This document shows positions 1 through 7,567 of a stretch of 64,000 bases of DNA, one piece after another. The stretch is from Halorussus rarus. GTDB lineage: Archaea; Halobacteriota; Halobacteria; Halobacteriales; Haladaptataceae. The stretch lies in contig NZ_QPMJ01000004.1 of NCBI RefSeq assembly GCF_003369835.1, positions 1 through 64,000 on the forward strand, written 5' to 3'. Position numbers and translations under genes: made by a program. Numbering within the stretch: the first letter of the stretch is position 1; every line of letters begins with the position of its first letter. The notes under the pieces are model-generated. The model saw nothing but the letters and a program-made list of their open reading frames with translations, did no database searches and was not told where the DNA came from.

Positions 1-1035
1 TACGAGTCGGAGGTCGTCTACCAGAACATGCAGGAGCAGTGGGAGGAGAAGGGCGTCGTGTTCTGCAACATGGACGAGGCCGTCCAGGAACACGAGGACC
101 TCGTCAAAGAGCACTTCATGACCTCCTGCGTGCCCCCGAGCGACAACAAGTTCGCCGCGCTCCACGGCGCAGTCTGGTCCGGCGGGAGCTTCGTCTACGT
201 CCCCGAGGACGTCACGGTCGAGATGCCCGTCCAGGCGTACTTCCGCATGAACTCGGAAGGCATGGGCCAGTTCGAGCACACCCTCATCATCGCCGAGGAG
301 GGCTCGGAAGTCCACTACATCGAGGGCTGTTCGGCGCCCAAGTACGGCACCCACAACCTCCACAGCGGGGGCGTCGAGGTGTTCGTCGGCGAGGACGCCC
401 ACGTCCAGTACTCGACGGTCCAGAACTGGTCGAAGAACACCTTCAACCTCAACACCAAGCGCGCCCTCGTCGAGAAGGGCGGCCGCATGGAGTGGGTCTC
501 CGGGAGCATGGGCTCGAAGGCTACCATGCTCTACCCCTGTTCGATCCTGAAGGGCCGCGGTGCCTCGGCGAACCACATCTCGATTGCGTTCGCTGGCGAG
601 GGCCAGAACATCGACACCGGCGCGAAGGTCTACCACAACGCGCCCCGCACCAACTCCACCATCGAGTCCAAGTCCATCAGCAAGGACGGCGGCCGCACCA
701 ACTACCGCGGCCTCGTGCAGATTTCGGAAGGCGCGACCGACTCCTCGACCAGCGTGGAGTGCGACGCCCTGATGTTCGACAACGAATCGACGTCCGACAC
801 CATGCCGTACATGGAGATCGACGAGTCGAAGGTGGACGTCGCTCACGAAGCGACCGTCGGTAAAATCGGTGACGAGGACGTCTTCTACCTCCAATCGCGG
901 GGGCTGGACGACGACGACGCCAAGCAGATGATCGTCTCCGGGTTCATCGAACCCATCACCGAGGAACTCCCCATCGAGTACGCCGTCGAACTCAACCGCC
1001 TCATCGAACTCGAGATGGAAGGCAGCCTCGGGTAG
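1..1035 (+). CDS. sufB: Fe-S cluster assembly protein SufB (5' partial)
   Basis: This is the C-terminal 344 codons of SufB, the scaffold subunit of the cytosolic SufBCD complex that builds Fe-S clusters and passes them to apoproteins. The frame is open from base 1, so the start lies outside the window. The beta-helix core is visible (VPPSDNKFAALHGAVW, HYIEGCSAPKYG, then the SISKDGGRTNYRG region). The Cys in SVECDALM (codon at 760-762) matches the catalytic core Cys of bacterial SufB. The C-terminal ELNRLIELEMEG helix is typical. Haloarchaea usually have sufC upstream and sufD downstream, but the next gene here is an unrelated winged-helix protein. A T-run follows the stop (about 1093-1098). 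Family call is firm; SufD is a paralogue, but the conserved Cys and C-terminus favour SufB. Confidence 0.93.
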   Translation, partial: YESEVVYQNMQEQWEEKGVVFCNMDEAVQEHEDLVKEHFMTSCVPPSDNKFAALHGAVWSGGSFVYVPEDVTVEMPVQAYFRMNSEGMGQFEHTLIIAEEGSEVHYIEGCSAPKYGTHNLHSGGVEVFVGEDAHVQYSTVQNWSKNTFNLNTKRALVEKGGRMEWVSGSMGSKATMLYPCSILKGRGASANHISIAFAGEGQNIDTGAKVYHNAPRTNSTIESKSISKDGGRTNYRGLVQISEGATDSSTSVECDALMFDNESTSDTMPYMEIDESKVDVAHEATVGKIGDEDVFYLQSRGLDDDDAKQMIVSGFIEPITEELPIEYAVELNRLIELEMEGSLG

Positions 1036-1088
1036 TCGCCCGGTCGGCCGCCTCCGGGACCCGTTTCCTCGCGGACGGTCTCGCGCGG

Positions 1089-1100
1089 CTTCGTTTTTCG
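1089..1100 (+). terminator. T-rich stop signal after sufB
   Basis: A short oligo-T stretch in GC-rich surroundings 55-65 bases after the sufB stop. Archaeal termination often uses such T-runs. This is inferred from composition only. Confidence 0.3.
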
Positions 1101-1149
1101 CCGCCGTAGCGCCGGATTCTGTCAGGCGGATGCCACCGACGCAATGCGA

Positions 1150-1182
1150 TAGCCGTTTAAGCGAGAAAGAAAACTGTCGCGT
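1150..1182 (+). promoter_or_regulatory. Leaderless promoter of the DUF7344-type gene
   Basis: A GTTTAAG TATA-like box around 1153-1159 lies about 27 bases before the ATG at 1183. This is the usual spacing for a leaderless haloarchaeal transcript. Confidence 0.45.
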
Positions 1183-1545
1183 ATGACCGGCGACTCCGCC
1201 GGGGATGACGACCGCGGCGGGTCACTCGGCATGGACGACGCGCTGAGCCTCCTCAGCGACCGCTATCGGCGCCACGCCCTCGCCTGCCTCGACGGGATGC
1301 CCGTGCCCGTCACCCTGGAGGGGCTCACCGACCAGGTCGCGGGCCGGGAGTTCCAGCAGCCGCCCGACAGGGTGTCGATGATGAAGCGGACCCAGATCGC
1401 CACCGCGCTCCACCACACCCACCTGCCGAAGCTCCAGGAGATGGGGGTCATCGTCTACGACGACGACGAGGGGAAGGTGACCGACATCGCCATCGGCCCG
1501 CCGCTCACCGGCTTCCTCGACAAGATCCGGCGCCACGAGGGGTGA
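1183..1545 (+). CDS. DUF7344-type winged-helix protein
   Basis: A 120-residue protein with the haloarchaeal DUF7344-like pattern: LSLLSDRYRRHALACL near residues 21-36, a basic middle, then LHHTHLPKLQEMGVIVYDDDEGKV, which reads as the recognition helix and wing of a winged helix. It probably binds DNA as a regulator; target and signal are unknown. The ATG at 1183 is supported by a TATA-like box 27 bases upstream. It stands alone between sufB and a small membrane protein. Family assignment is from pattern recognition of the two conserved blocks. Confidence 0.7.
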   Translation: MTGDSAGDDDRGGSLGMDDALSLLSDRYRRHALACLDGMPVPVTLEGLTDQVAGREFQQPPDRVSMMKRTQIATALHHTHLPKLQEMGVIVYDDDEGKVTDIAIGPPLTGFLDKIRRHEG

Positions 1546-1681
1546 ACTGGCTAACGACGGGGGCTGGACCGCGTGCGAGCCGGAACCGCGAGCGACCGGA
1601 CTCGACGGGCCCGGCGAGTCGATTCGCGGTCGGGCGCCCGACGCCGCAACCCCAAAGTCACTCTCGCCCGTCGGGTCAGTC

Positions 1682-1870
1682 ATGGAGCAACCAACACGAC
1701 CGGACGAGAGTCGGTCCCCGCTCGGAACGCTCGCCCTACTGGCGCTGACGTTCGCGCTCGGCTACGCCCTCGGTTCGCGGAGCGGCCGGGACTCCGGCGA
1801 GTGGCAGGACGTCCCGAGCGAGCCCACCGAGATCACCATCGACGGCGACGAGGACGGCGCCGAAGAGTAG
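1682..1870 (+). CDS. Small single-pass membrane protein, hypothetical
   Basis: A 62-residue protein with one predicted membrane helix (about residues 13-31, LGTLALLALTFALGYALGS). A short polar N-terminus precedes it and a strongly acidic C-terminal tail (PTEITIDGDEDGAEE) follows. The composition suits a halophile and the ATG at 1682 gives the full helix. I do not recognise the family. It is convergent with the gamma-glutamyltransferase gene that ends at 1918, so it is probably a separate transcription unit. Confidence 0.55.
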   Translation: MEQPTRPDESRSPLGTLALLALTFALGYALGSRSGRDSGEWQDVPSEPTEITIDGDEDGAEE

Positions 1871-1917
1871 GGCGAGCGTCCCCTTTCTCGCGCGCTCCGG
1901 ACCCACTTCGAGAGCCG

Positions 1918-3594
1918 TCAGAACCCGGTCGCGTTGCCGTCCTTCCGGGGCTCGGTCGCGCCCGAGATGACCGGGTCGTCGCCGTCCAGTCCCTCGACCC
2001 GGGTCACCTGGGCGCCGCCGAACATCACCGGCGGGAGCACCCGGACGTCGTGGCCCTTCCGAGCGAGCTTCGACTGGACCGCGCCGTCGAGGCGGCCCTC
2101 GACCGCGAGCTCGCCCGACTCGCGGTAGCGCCACCGCGGCCGGTCGAGCGCGGCCTGGAGCGGCAGGTCGTAGTCGACGATGTTCGAGACGACCTGGACG
2201 TGGCCCTGGGGCTGCATGTACCCGCCCATCACGCCGAACGCGGCCCAGTCGCCCTCGTCGAACCGCGCGAGCCCGGGGATCAGGGTGTGGAACGGCCGCT
2301 TGCCCGGTTCGAGGCTGTTGGGGTGGTCGGGGTCGAGCGAGAAGGAAGCGCCGCGGTTCTGGAGCGCGATGCCGGTGTCGCCCGCGACCAGGCCCGACCC
2401 GAAGCCCGCGAACCGCGAGTTGATGAACGAGACCAGATTGCCCTCGGCGTCGGCCACGGTCAGGAGCACGGTGTCGGCGTCCTCGGCGTGCGAGTCGGGC
2501 ACGCCGAACGAGACGTCGGTGTCGGCGGTCTCGCCGATGTCTGCGGCGCGCTCGCTCGCCCAGTCCTTCGAGCCGAGCGGCGGGATATCCTCGTACTCGG
2601 GGTCGGTGATGTAGCGGTGCCCGTCGTGGAACGCCCGCTTCATCGCCTCGGCGAAGTAGTGGATGCGCTCGGGCGAGTCGAGCGGGCGGTCGCCCGCGCC
2701 GACCTCCTCGGCGACGTTGAGCGCCTCAAGCGCGATGAGCCCCTGGTTGTTCGGCGGGAGTTCGTAGATCTCCGCGCCGTTGTAGGTGGTCGAGACCGGG
2801 TCGAGGAACTCGGGCTCGAAGTCGGCGAGGTCATCGACCGTCATGAACCCGCCCTTGTCCCGTATTTCGCCGGCGATCTGCTCGGCGATCTCGCCCTCGT
2901 ACACCGCGTCTGCGCCCTCCTCGGCGATCTTCCGCATCGACTCGCCGAGTCGGGGCAGGCGCATCATCTCGCCCACCTTCGGGGCGCGACCGTCCTCGAG
3001 GTACGCCTCGCGGGCGTGCTCGTCGGTGAACAGTTCCTCGGCGCCGGTCCAGTGGCCGGCGATGATCTCCGAGACCGGGTAGCCCTCGCTCGCGTACTCG
3101 ATGGCCGGGTCGAGCGCGTCCGCGAGAGTGAGTTCGCCGAGTTCCTCGACGGTGGCCTCCCACCCGCGGGCCGTGCCGGGCACCGTGACCGCGTGAGGAC
3201 CGAGGAAGGGCATGCCGGCCTCCTCGGGCGAGTCGGTCGCGTAGCCCCGCGACTCGGGGTAGTAGTCACCGGCGTTCGGGTCGTCGTCCAGCGCCGCGCG
3301 GACGTTCTCGATGGTCGCCTCGGCCGGCGCGCCCCCGCACGAGCGCATCGCGCCCACCTCGCCGTCGGCGGTCCGGTACAGCGCGAATACGTCGCCGCCG
3401 AGGCCGGTGCTCGTCGGCTCGACGACGTTGAGCGCCGCGGCGGTCGCCACCGCGGCGTCGAAGGCGTTGCCGCCCTCGCGCAGCAGCCGGACGCCCGCCT
3501 CGGCCGCGAGCGGCTGGCTGGTCGCGACCAGGCCGTTCGGCGCGTAGACGGTCGAGCGTCGGGAGTCGAATCGATCCGGGTCCGGGTCGGTCAT
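1918..3594 (-). CDS. ggt: Gamma-glutamyltransferase family protein
   Basis: A 558-residue Ntn-hydrolase of the gamma-glutamyltranspeptidase family, which hydrolyses or transfers gamma-glutamyl groups from glutathione, gamma-glutamylcysteine or related compounds. The N-terminal large-subunit signature is present (GLVATSQPLAAEAGVRLLREGGNAFDAA, STGLGGD). The autoprocessing site is at DADTVLLTVADAEGN; Thr375 is the likely nucleophile that becomes the new N-terminus of the small subunit. PFHTLIPG and GVMGGYMQPQGHVQ follow as in the family. No clear signal peptide is seen, so it may be cytosolic. The ATG at 3594 is chosen over the TTG at 3621 because a CTTTTGAG box lies about 27 bases upstream, giving a leaderless start. 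It is divergent from the tetR-MATE pair. Confidence 0.9.
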   Translation of the reverse strand: MTDPDPDRFDSRRSTVYAPNGLVATSQPLAAEAGVRLLREGGNAFDAAVATAAALNVVEPTSTGLGGDVFALYRTADGEVGAMRSCGGAPAEATIENVRAALDDDPNAGDYYPESRGYATDSPEEAGMPFLGPHAVTVPGTARGWEATVEELGELTLADALDPAIEYASEGYPVSEIIAGHWTGAEELFTDEHAREAYLEDGRAPKVGEMMRLPRLGESMRKIAEEGADAVYEGEIAEQIAGEIRDKGGFMTVDDLADFEPEFLDPVSTTYNGAEIYELPPNNQGLIALEALNVAEEVGAGDRPLDSPERIHYFAEAMKRAFHDGHRYITDPEYEDIPPLGSKDWASERAADIGETADTDVSFGVPDSHAEDADTVLLTVADAEGNLVSFINSRFAGFGSGLVAGDTGIALQNRGASFSLDPDHPNSLEPGKRPFHTLIPGLARFDEGDWAAFGVMGGYMQPQGHVQVVSNIVDYDLPLQAALDRPRWRYRESGELAVEGRLDGAVQSKLARKGHDVRVLPPVMFGGAQVTRVEGLDGDDPVISGATEPRKDGNATGF

Positions 3595-3706
3595 GTGAGG
3601 GAGTTGCGCGCCGGGGCTCAAAAGCGACCGGGAAGGGGCAGGCCGGAACGGCGGTGGGGAGATCCGACGACACCTCGAAAACGGGCCATTTCCAAAGCGT
3701 TTTGGC

Positions 3707-3720
3707 TGACCGGTCGGTTA
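3707..3720. promoter_or_regulatory. Probable TetR operator
   Basis: TGACCG-GT-CGGTTA is an inverted repeat with one mismatch, 10 bases before the tetR ATG. Self-binding operators at this position are common for TetR regulators next to efflux pumps. Operator function is inferred. Confidence 0.5.
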
Positions 3721-3730
3721 GGTACACCCA

Positions 3731-4333
3731 ATGAGCGAACCCACCGAGGACATCATGCGGGCGACCTTCTGCGCCCTCTGCGAGCGCGGCTACGCCGAGG
3801 TCACGATGCGTGACATCGCCGAGCAGGCCGACAGGAGCAAGGCCTCGCTCCACTACCACTACGAGAGCAAACACGGGCTCATGCTCGCGTTCCTCGACCA
3901 CCTCTTCGAGCGGTTCACCGAGCGGGTCGGGTCGTTCGACCCCGCGACCGACGACCCCGACGAGTTCCTGCGGTCGTTCGTCGACGACGTGCTCCACCCG
4001 CCGGACGACGGCGACGACAGCGTCCGGGAGTTCCGGACCGCGGTGCTCGAGATCAAGGCCCAGGCGCCCTACGACGAGGCGTTCCGCGAGCGCCTCGCCC
4101 GGTTCGACGACCACATCGCCGAGAACGTGAGCGCGGCCGTGGCCGCCGGCATCGAAGCGGGCGTCTACCGCGAGTCGGTCGACCCCGACGCGGTCGCGCA
4201 GTTCGTGCTGACGCTGGCCGACGGCGCCCAGTCGCGCCACGTCGTCGCGGGCGACGACCCCGACGCCGCGATGGCGGCGTTCGAGGCCCACGTCGAGAGC
4301 CACCTCCTTGCCGACCCGGAGGTGCCCGCGTGA
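3731..4333 (+). CDS. TetR/AcrR family transcriptional regulator
   Basis: A 200-residue TetR-family repressor. The N-terminal HTH reads VTMRDIAEQADRSKASLHYH followed by the conserved YESKHGLMLAFLDHLFERF, at about residues 24-60; the rest is a helical ligand-binding domain of unknown specificity. The stop codon overlaps the GTG start of the MATE transporter (GTGA at 4330-4333), so the two are translationally coupled. The likely role is ligand-responsive control of this pump and of itself through the inverted repeat at 3707-3720. It is divergent from ggt, which could share the control region. Family call is firm; the effector is unknown. Confidence 0.9.
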   Translation: MSEPTEDIMRATFCALCERGYAEVTMRDIAEQADRSKASLHYHYESKHGLMLAFLDHLFERFTERVGSFDPATDDPDEFLRSFVDDVLHPPDDGDDSVREFRTAVLEIKAQAPYDEAFRERLARFDDHIAENVSAAVAAGIEAGVYRESVDPDAVAQFVLTLADGAQSRHVVAGDDPDAAMAAFEAHVESHLLADPEVPA

Positions 4334-5925
4334 GCGACCGCGGCCCGCCCGGCTCCCGGGCGAGCGACCGCGGACTCCTCAGGCGGGCGGTCGAGAAGGT
4401 CGGCGGCCTGTTCAAGGGCCAGGACGAGCTCGACCTGACCAGCGGCGACATCGGCCGGCCGCTGTTCTTCCTCTCGCTGCCCATCATCGTCACGAACCTG
4501 CTCCAGGTCGCGTACAACCTCGCGGACACCTTCTGGCTCGGCCAGTACAGCACGGTGGCGCTGGCGGCCATCTCCTTCGGCTTCCCGCTCGTCTTCTTCC
4601 TCATCTCGCTGGGGATGGGCGTCTCGGTCGCCGGGAGCGTGCTGGTCGCCCAGCACACCGGCGCCGACGAGCCCCGGAAGGCCCAGTACGCCGCCTCCCA
4701 GACGGTGACGTTCGCGTTCCTGGTCTCGCTCACGCTGGGCGTGCTGGGCTACTTCTTCGTCGAGGACCTGCTCACGCTCCTCGGCGCCTCGCCCCAGGTG
4801 CTGCCCGGCGCCACCGCCTACCTCGAGGTCATGTCGCTCGGGCTGTGGGCGATGTTCGGCTTCCTGGTGTTCATCGCGCTGATGCGGGGTTCGGGCGACA
4901 CCATCACGCCGATGCTGGTGATGTTCGGGACGGTCGTGCTCAACGTCGTGCTCGACCCGTTCCTCATCTTCGGGTGGACCGTGGTCGAGAACGCCCCGCT
5001 GGTCGGCACCCTGAGCTTCCCGGAACTCGGGGTCCAGGGGGCGGCCATCGCCACCATCTTCTCGCGCGCCGTGGCGATGGTCGTCGGGCTGGGCATCATG
5101 CTCCGGGGGCATCGGGGCGTCCGGATACGGCCGGGCGAGATGGTCCCCGACGCCGACTACGTCCCCCGGCTGGTCCGCATCGGCGTGCCGGCTTCGATCG
5201 AGGGGACCGGCCGCTCGATCTCGGTCAACCTGATGCTAATCGTCGTCAGCACGTTCTCGACGCCCGTGGTCGCGGCGTTCGGGGTCGGCACCCGCATCTT
5301 CTCGCTCATCTTCATGCCGGCCATCGCCATCGACCGGGGCGTCGAGACGATGACCGGCCAGAACATCGGGGCCGACAAGCCCGACCGGGCCGCGACGGCG
5401 AACCACTTCGCCGCGAAGGCGTCGTTCCTCGTGCTGGCCGCGGTCGGCGTCGTGGTGTTCTTCACCGCCCCGGCCGTCGTCAGCGTGTTCAGCGACGACC
5501 CCGAGGTGGTCCGGGTCGGCGCCGACTTCCTCCAGTGGGTCGCCCCCACCTTCGGGTTCATCGGCGTGGTCCGGGCCTACTCCGGCGGGTTCCGCGGCGC
5601 CGGGAAGGTCATGATATCGGCCGCGCTCGCCATCCTGATGCTCGGGTTCATCCGCCTGCCGGTCGCCTGGGTCGCCTCCCGCGTCGTCGACGTGTCCGTC
5701 GTCGGGGTCACGATTCCCGGCCTCGGCACGTTCGAGACCGACGCGCTCGCCGGCACGCTCGTCGCCGACCTGTTCGCCTTCTCGCTGGGGTCGCGGGGCA
5801 TCTGGCTCGGGTTCGCGGTCTCGAACTTCCTGGCGGCCGCGCTCGCCTACGCGTGGTTCCGGCGCGGCACCTGGCGCGACGCCGACCTCACGGACGACCC
5901 GACCGCGGCCGTCGCCGACGACTGA
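4330..5925 (+). CDS. MATE family efflux transporter
   Basis: A 531-residue multidrug and toxic compound extrusion protein, an inner-membrane cation antiporter that exports drugs or other toxic compounds. About 12 membrane helices are visible. The family pattern near the N-terminus is clear (IGRPLFFLSLPIIVTNLLQVAYNLADTFWLG), as is the second-half repeat (LVRIGVPASIEGTGRSISVN, GVGTRIFSLIFMPAIAIDRG). It starts with GTG inside the upstream tetR stop region, so it has no promoter of its own and depends on the regulator gene for expression. The 50-residue polar N-terminal extension is typical of haloarchaeal members. The substrate cannot be inferred. Confidence 0.92.
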   Translation: MSDRGPPGSRASDRGLLRRAVEKVGGLFKGQDELDLTSGDIGRPLFFLSLPIIVTNLLQVAYNLADTFWLGQYSTVALAAISFGFPLVFFLISLGMGVSVAGSVLVAQHTGADEPRKAQYAASQTVTFAFLVSLTLGVLGYFFVEDLLTLLGASPQVLPGATAYLEVMSLGLWAMFGFLVFIALMRGSGDTITPMLVMFGTVVLNVVLDPFLIFGWTVVENAPLVGTLSFPELGVQGAAIATIFSRAVAMVVGLGIMLRGHRGVRIRPGEMVPDADYVPRLVRIGVPASIEGTGRSISVNLMLIVVSTFSTPVVAAFGVGTRIFSLIFMPAIAIDRGVETMTGQNIGADKPDRAATANHFAAKASFLVLAAVGVVVFFTAPAVVSVFSDDPEVVRVGADFLQWVAPTFGFIGVVRAYSGGFRGAGKVMISAALAILMLGFIRLPVAWVASRVVDVSVVGVTIPGLGTFETDALAGTLVADLFAFSLGSRGIWLGFAVSNFLAAALAYAWFRRGTWRDADLTDDPTAAVADD

Positions 5926-5950
5926 GGGCGGGGTCGCCCGTCCCGGCGGT

Positions 5951-6418
5951 TCACTTCCTGGCGGCTTCGACCGGCGAGTCGCCCGACTCCTCGGCCACGA
6001 ACGACTCCAGCCCGTCGACGAACGCCCCGCTATCCTCGGGAAACACCGAGATGGGTTTGGGCCGACCGACCACCCTTATTCGGGCCTTCCCGCGCTTGCG
6101 GTACGTCCAGTAGAGGCTGAGCCCGCCGAACGCCGCGAACGCCAGCCCGAGCGCCGCGTTCCGCGGGACCGAGTAGAGCCCGTAGCCGACGAGCAGGACG
6201 CTCAGAATCGCGAGGAAGTAGTCGACTTCCTCGACGGTGGCTTCGGCCACGTCGTCGAGCGCGACCCGGGTGATCTGGGGGTCGGCGTCCGCGCCCGCCC
6301 CGGCGTCGGTCACCACGAACAGGTGGTCGTCGGTCAGCGCGACGGACCCGCCGGTCCGCAGGGCCAGTCGCTCGCGTACGGTCTCGCCCTCGGCGAGCGC
6401 GTCGGACACGTCGGTCAT
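5951..6418 (-). CDS. Haloarchaeal two-helix membrane protein, PH-like
   Basis: A 155-residue protein. The N-terminal ALRTGGSVALTDDHLFVVTD with ITRVALDDVAEATVEEVD resembles the beta-strands of a bacterial PH-like domain. Two membrane helices follow (FLAILSVLLVGYGLYSV and AALGLAFAAFGGLSLYWTY, about residues 68-104). The RKRGKARIRVVGRPKPISVFP segment then continues the PH-like strands. The start is the ATG at 6418. It is convergent with the MATE gene (25-base gap). A role as membrane anchor or sensor is only a guess; the PH resemblance is from the strand pattern, not a database hit. Confidence 0.6.
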   Translation of the reverse strand: MTDVSDALAEGETVRERLALRTGGSVALTDDHLFVVTDAGAGADADPQITRVALDDVAEATVEEVDYFLAILSVLLVGYGLYSVPRNAALGLAFAAFGGLSLYWTYRKRGKARIRVVGRPKPISVFPEDSGAFVDGLESFVAEESGDSPVEAARK

Positions 6419-6625
6419 CGTCGTGGAGTTGCGCCGGCGGGTCGAAAAAGGGTCGGTTGGCGCTGCCGAAATCCTCGTCCGGCGATGGTTTTCTGCCAGC
6501 GTGACGGATCAACAGCGCGTACCCCGAATTGAAGCCGATGGCCCGTGTCGGTCACCGGATTATCGCTGCGGACGACCACCTCGGTCGGTGGGTACGGTTT
6601 TGGTTCGCGCTGTTCACGTGAGCCT

Positions 6626-7417
6626 ATGAGTGACCGCCGCCGCGAAATCGGGCGCGTGTCTCCGCAACGGCAGTTGACGGTTGATTACATGCGGATGGCG
6701 GGACACCGGAGCAACGTCTACGGACTCGTCGAAGTCGACGTCACCGATGCCAGGGAAAAGATCCGAACGATCGAGGAAGAGACCGGAACAGACCTCTCGT
6801 TCACAGCCTTCGTCGTCTCCTGTTTGGCGGCCAGCGTGGAGGAACAGCCACAGGTCCAGCGATACCGCGACTGGCGGGGACGGATCCACGAGTTCGAGGA
6901 CGTGGACGTCAACGTCCTCGTCGAGCGTGAGGTCGACGGCGAACGAATCGGTGTCCCCCACGTCGTCAGAGCGGCGAATCGGCGGACGGTCCGGTCGATT
7001 CACGACGAGATTCGGCGCGTCCAGGCGGACACCTCGAACCCTCCCGAGGCCGGAATCGCCGGGCTCGCGAGCCGTCTCCCCGGATTCATCCGGAGACAGG
7101 TCTGGCGCCTCCCGCGGTGGTTCCCGTCGCGGTGGAAGCGCATGGCCGGCACCGTCGCCGTCACCTCCGTAGGGATGTTCGGCACCGGAAGCGGGTGGGC
7201 CATCAGTCCCACGAACTACACCCTCCAGCTCACCGTCGGCGGCATCGGAACCAAACCGCGCCTGATCGACGGCGAACTCCGGTCCCGGGAGCACCTGAGC
7301 CTCACCGTCACCTTCGACCACGACGTCGTGGACGGAGCTCCGGCCGCGCGCTTCGTCCAGCGGCTCGGCGAACACCTGGAAGCCGGCACGGGTTTAGACG
7401 CCGCGTCCGTCGAGTGA
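6626..7417 (+). CDS. Stand-alone 2-oxoacid dehydrogenase E2 acyltransferase domain
   Basis: A 263-residue protein matching the catalytic domain of dihydrolipoamide acyltransferases (E2 of pyruvate or branched-chain 2-oxoacid dehydrogenases). The active-site HxxxDG motif is present as HDVVDG (residues 232-237), and GTVAVTSVGMFGTGSGWAISPTNYTLQLTVGGI matches the core before it. There is no lipoyl domain and no E1/E3-binding domain. ATG 6626 (MSDRRREIGR) is chosen over upstream in-frame starts because homology-like sequence begins there. The segment LASRLPGFIRRQVWRLPRWFPSRWKR is unusually basic. No E1 or E3 gene is nearby. It may act on a free lipoate carrier or on another acyl carrier in a CAT-like fold; this is inferred. 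Confidence 0.82.
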   Translation: MSDRRREIGRVSPQRQLTVDYMRMAGHRSNVYGLVEVDVTDAREKIRTIEEETGTDLSFTAFVVSCLAASVEEQPQVQRYRDWRGRIHEFEDVDVNVLVEREVDGERIGVPHVVRAANRRTVRSIHDEIRRVQADTSNPPEAGIAGLASRLPGFIRRQVWRLPRWFPSRWKRMAGTVAVTSVGMFGTGSGWAISPTNYTLQLTVGGIGTKPRLIDGELRSREHLSLTVTFDHDVVDGAPAARFVQRLGEHLEAGTGLDAASVE

Positions 7418-7567
7418 GCGACCGCTCGACCCGGGCACAAGACATTCCACTCCCATTGGGCCATCACGCTGCTGAACACACCCGCTCTATTCAGCACGGC
7501 AATCGCCGCGTTACCCCTTCTCCGAAAAGAGTCGAATACGACGTTCGCCCGACGAACGCCGACCCGG

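Noticed and set aside
1573-3813. Very long plus-strand frame opposite ggt
   Set aside because: Arg-rich shadow of the minus-strand gamma-glutamyltransferase; GC-rich third positions leave antisense frames open.
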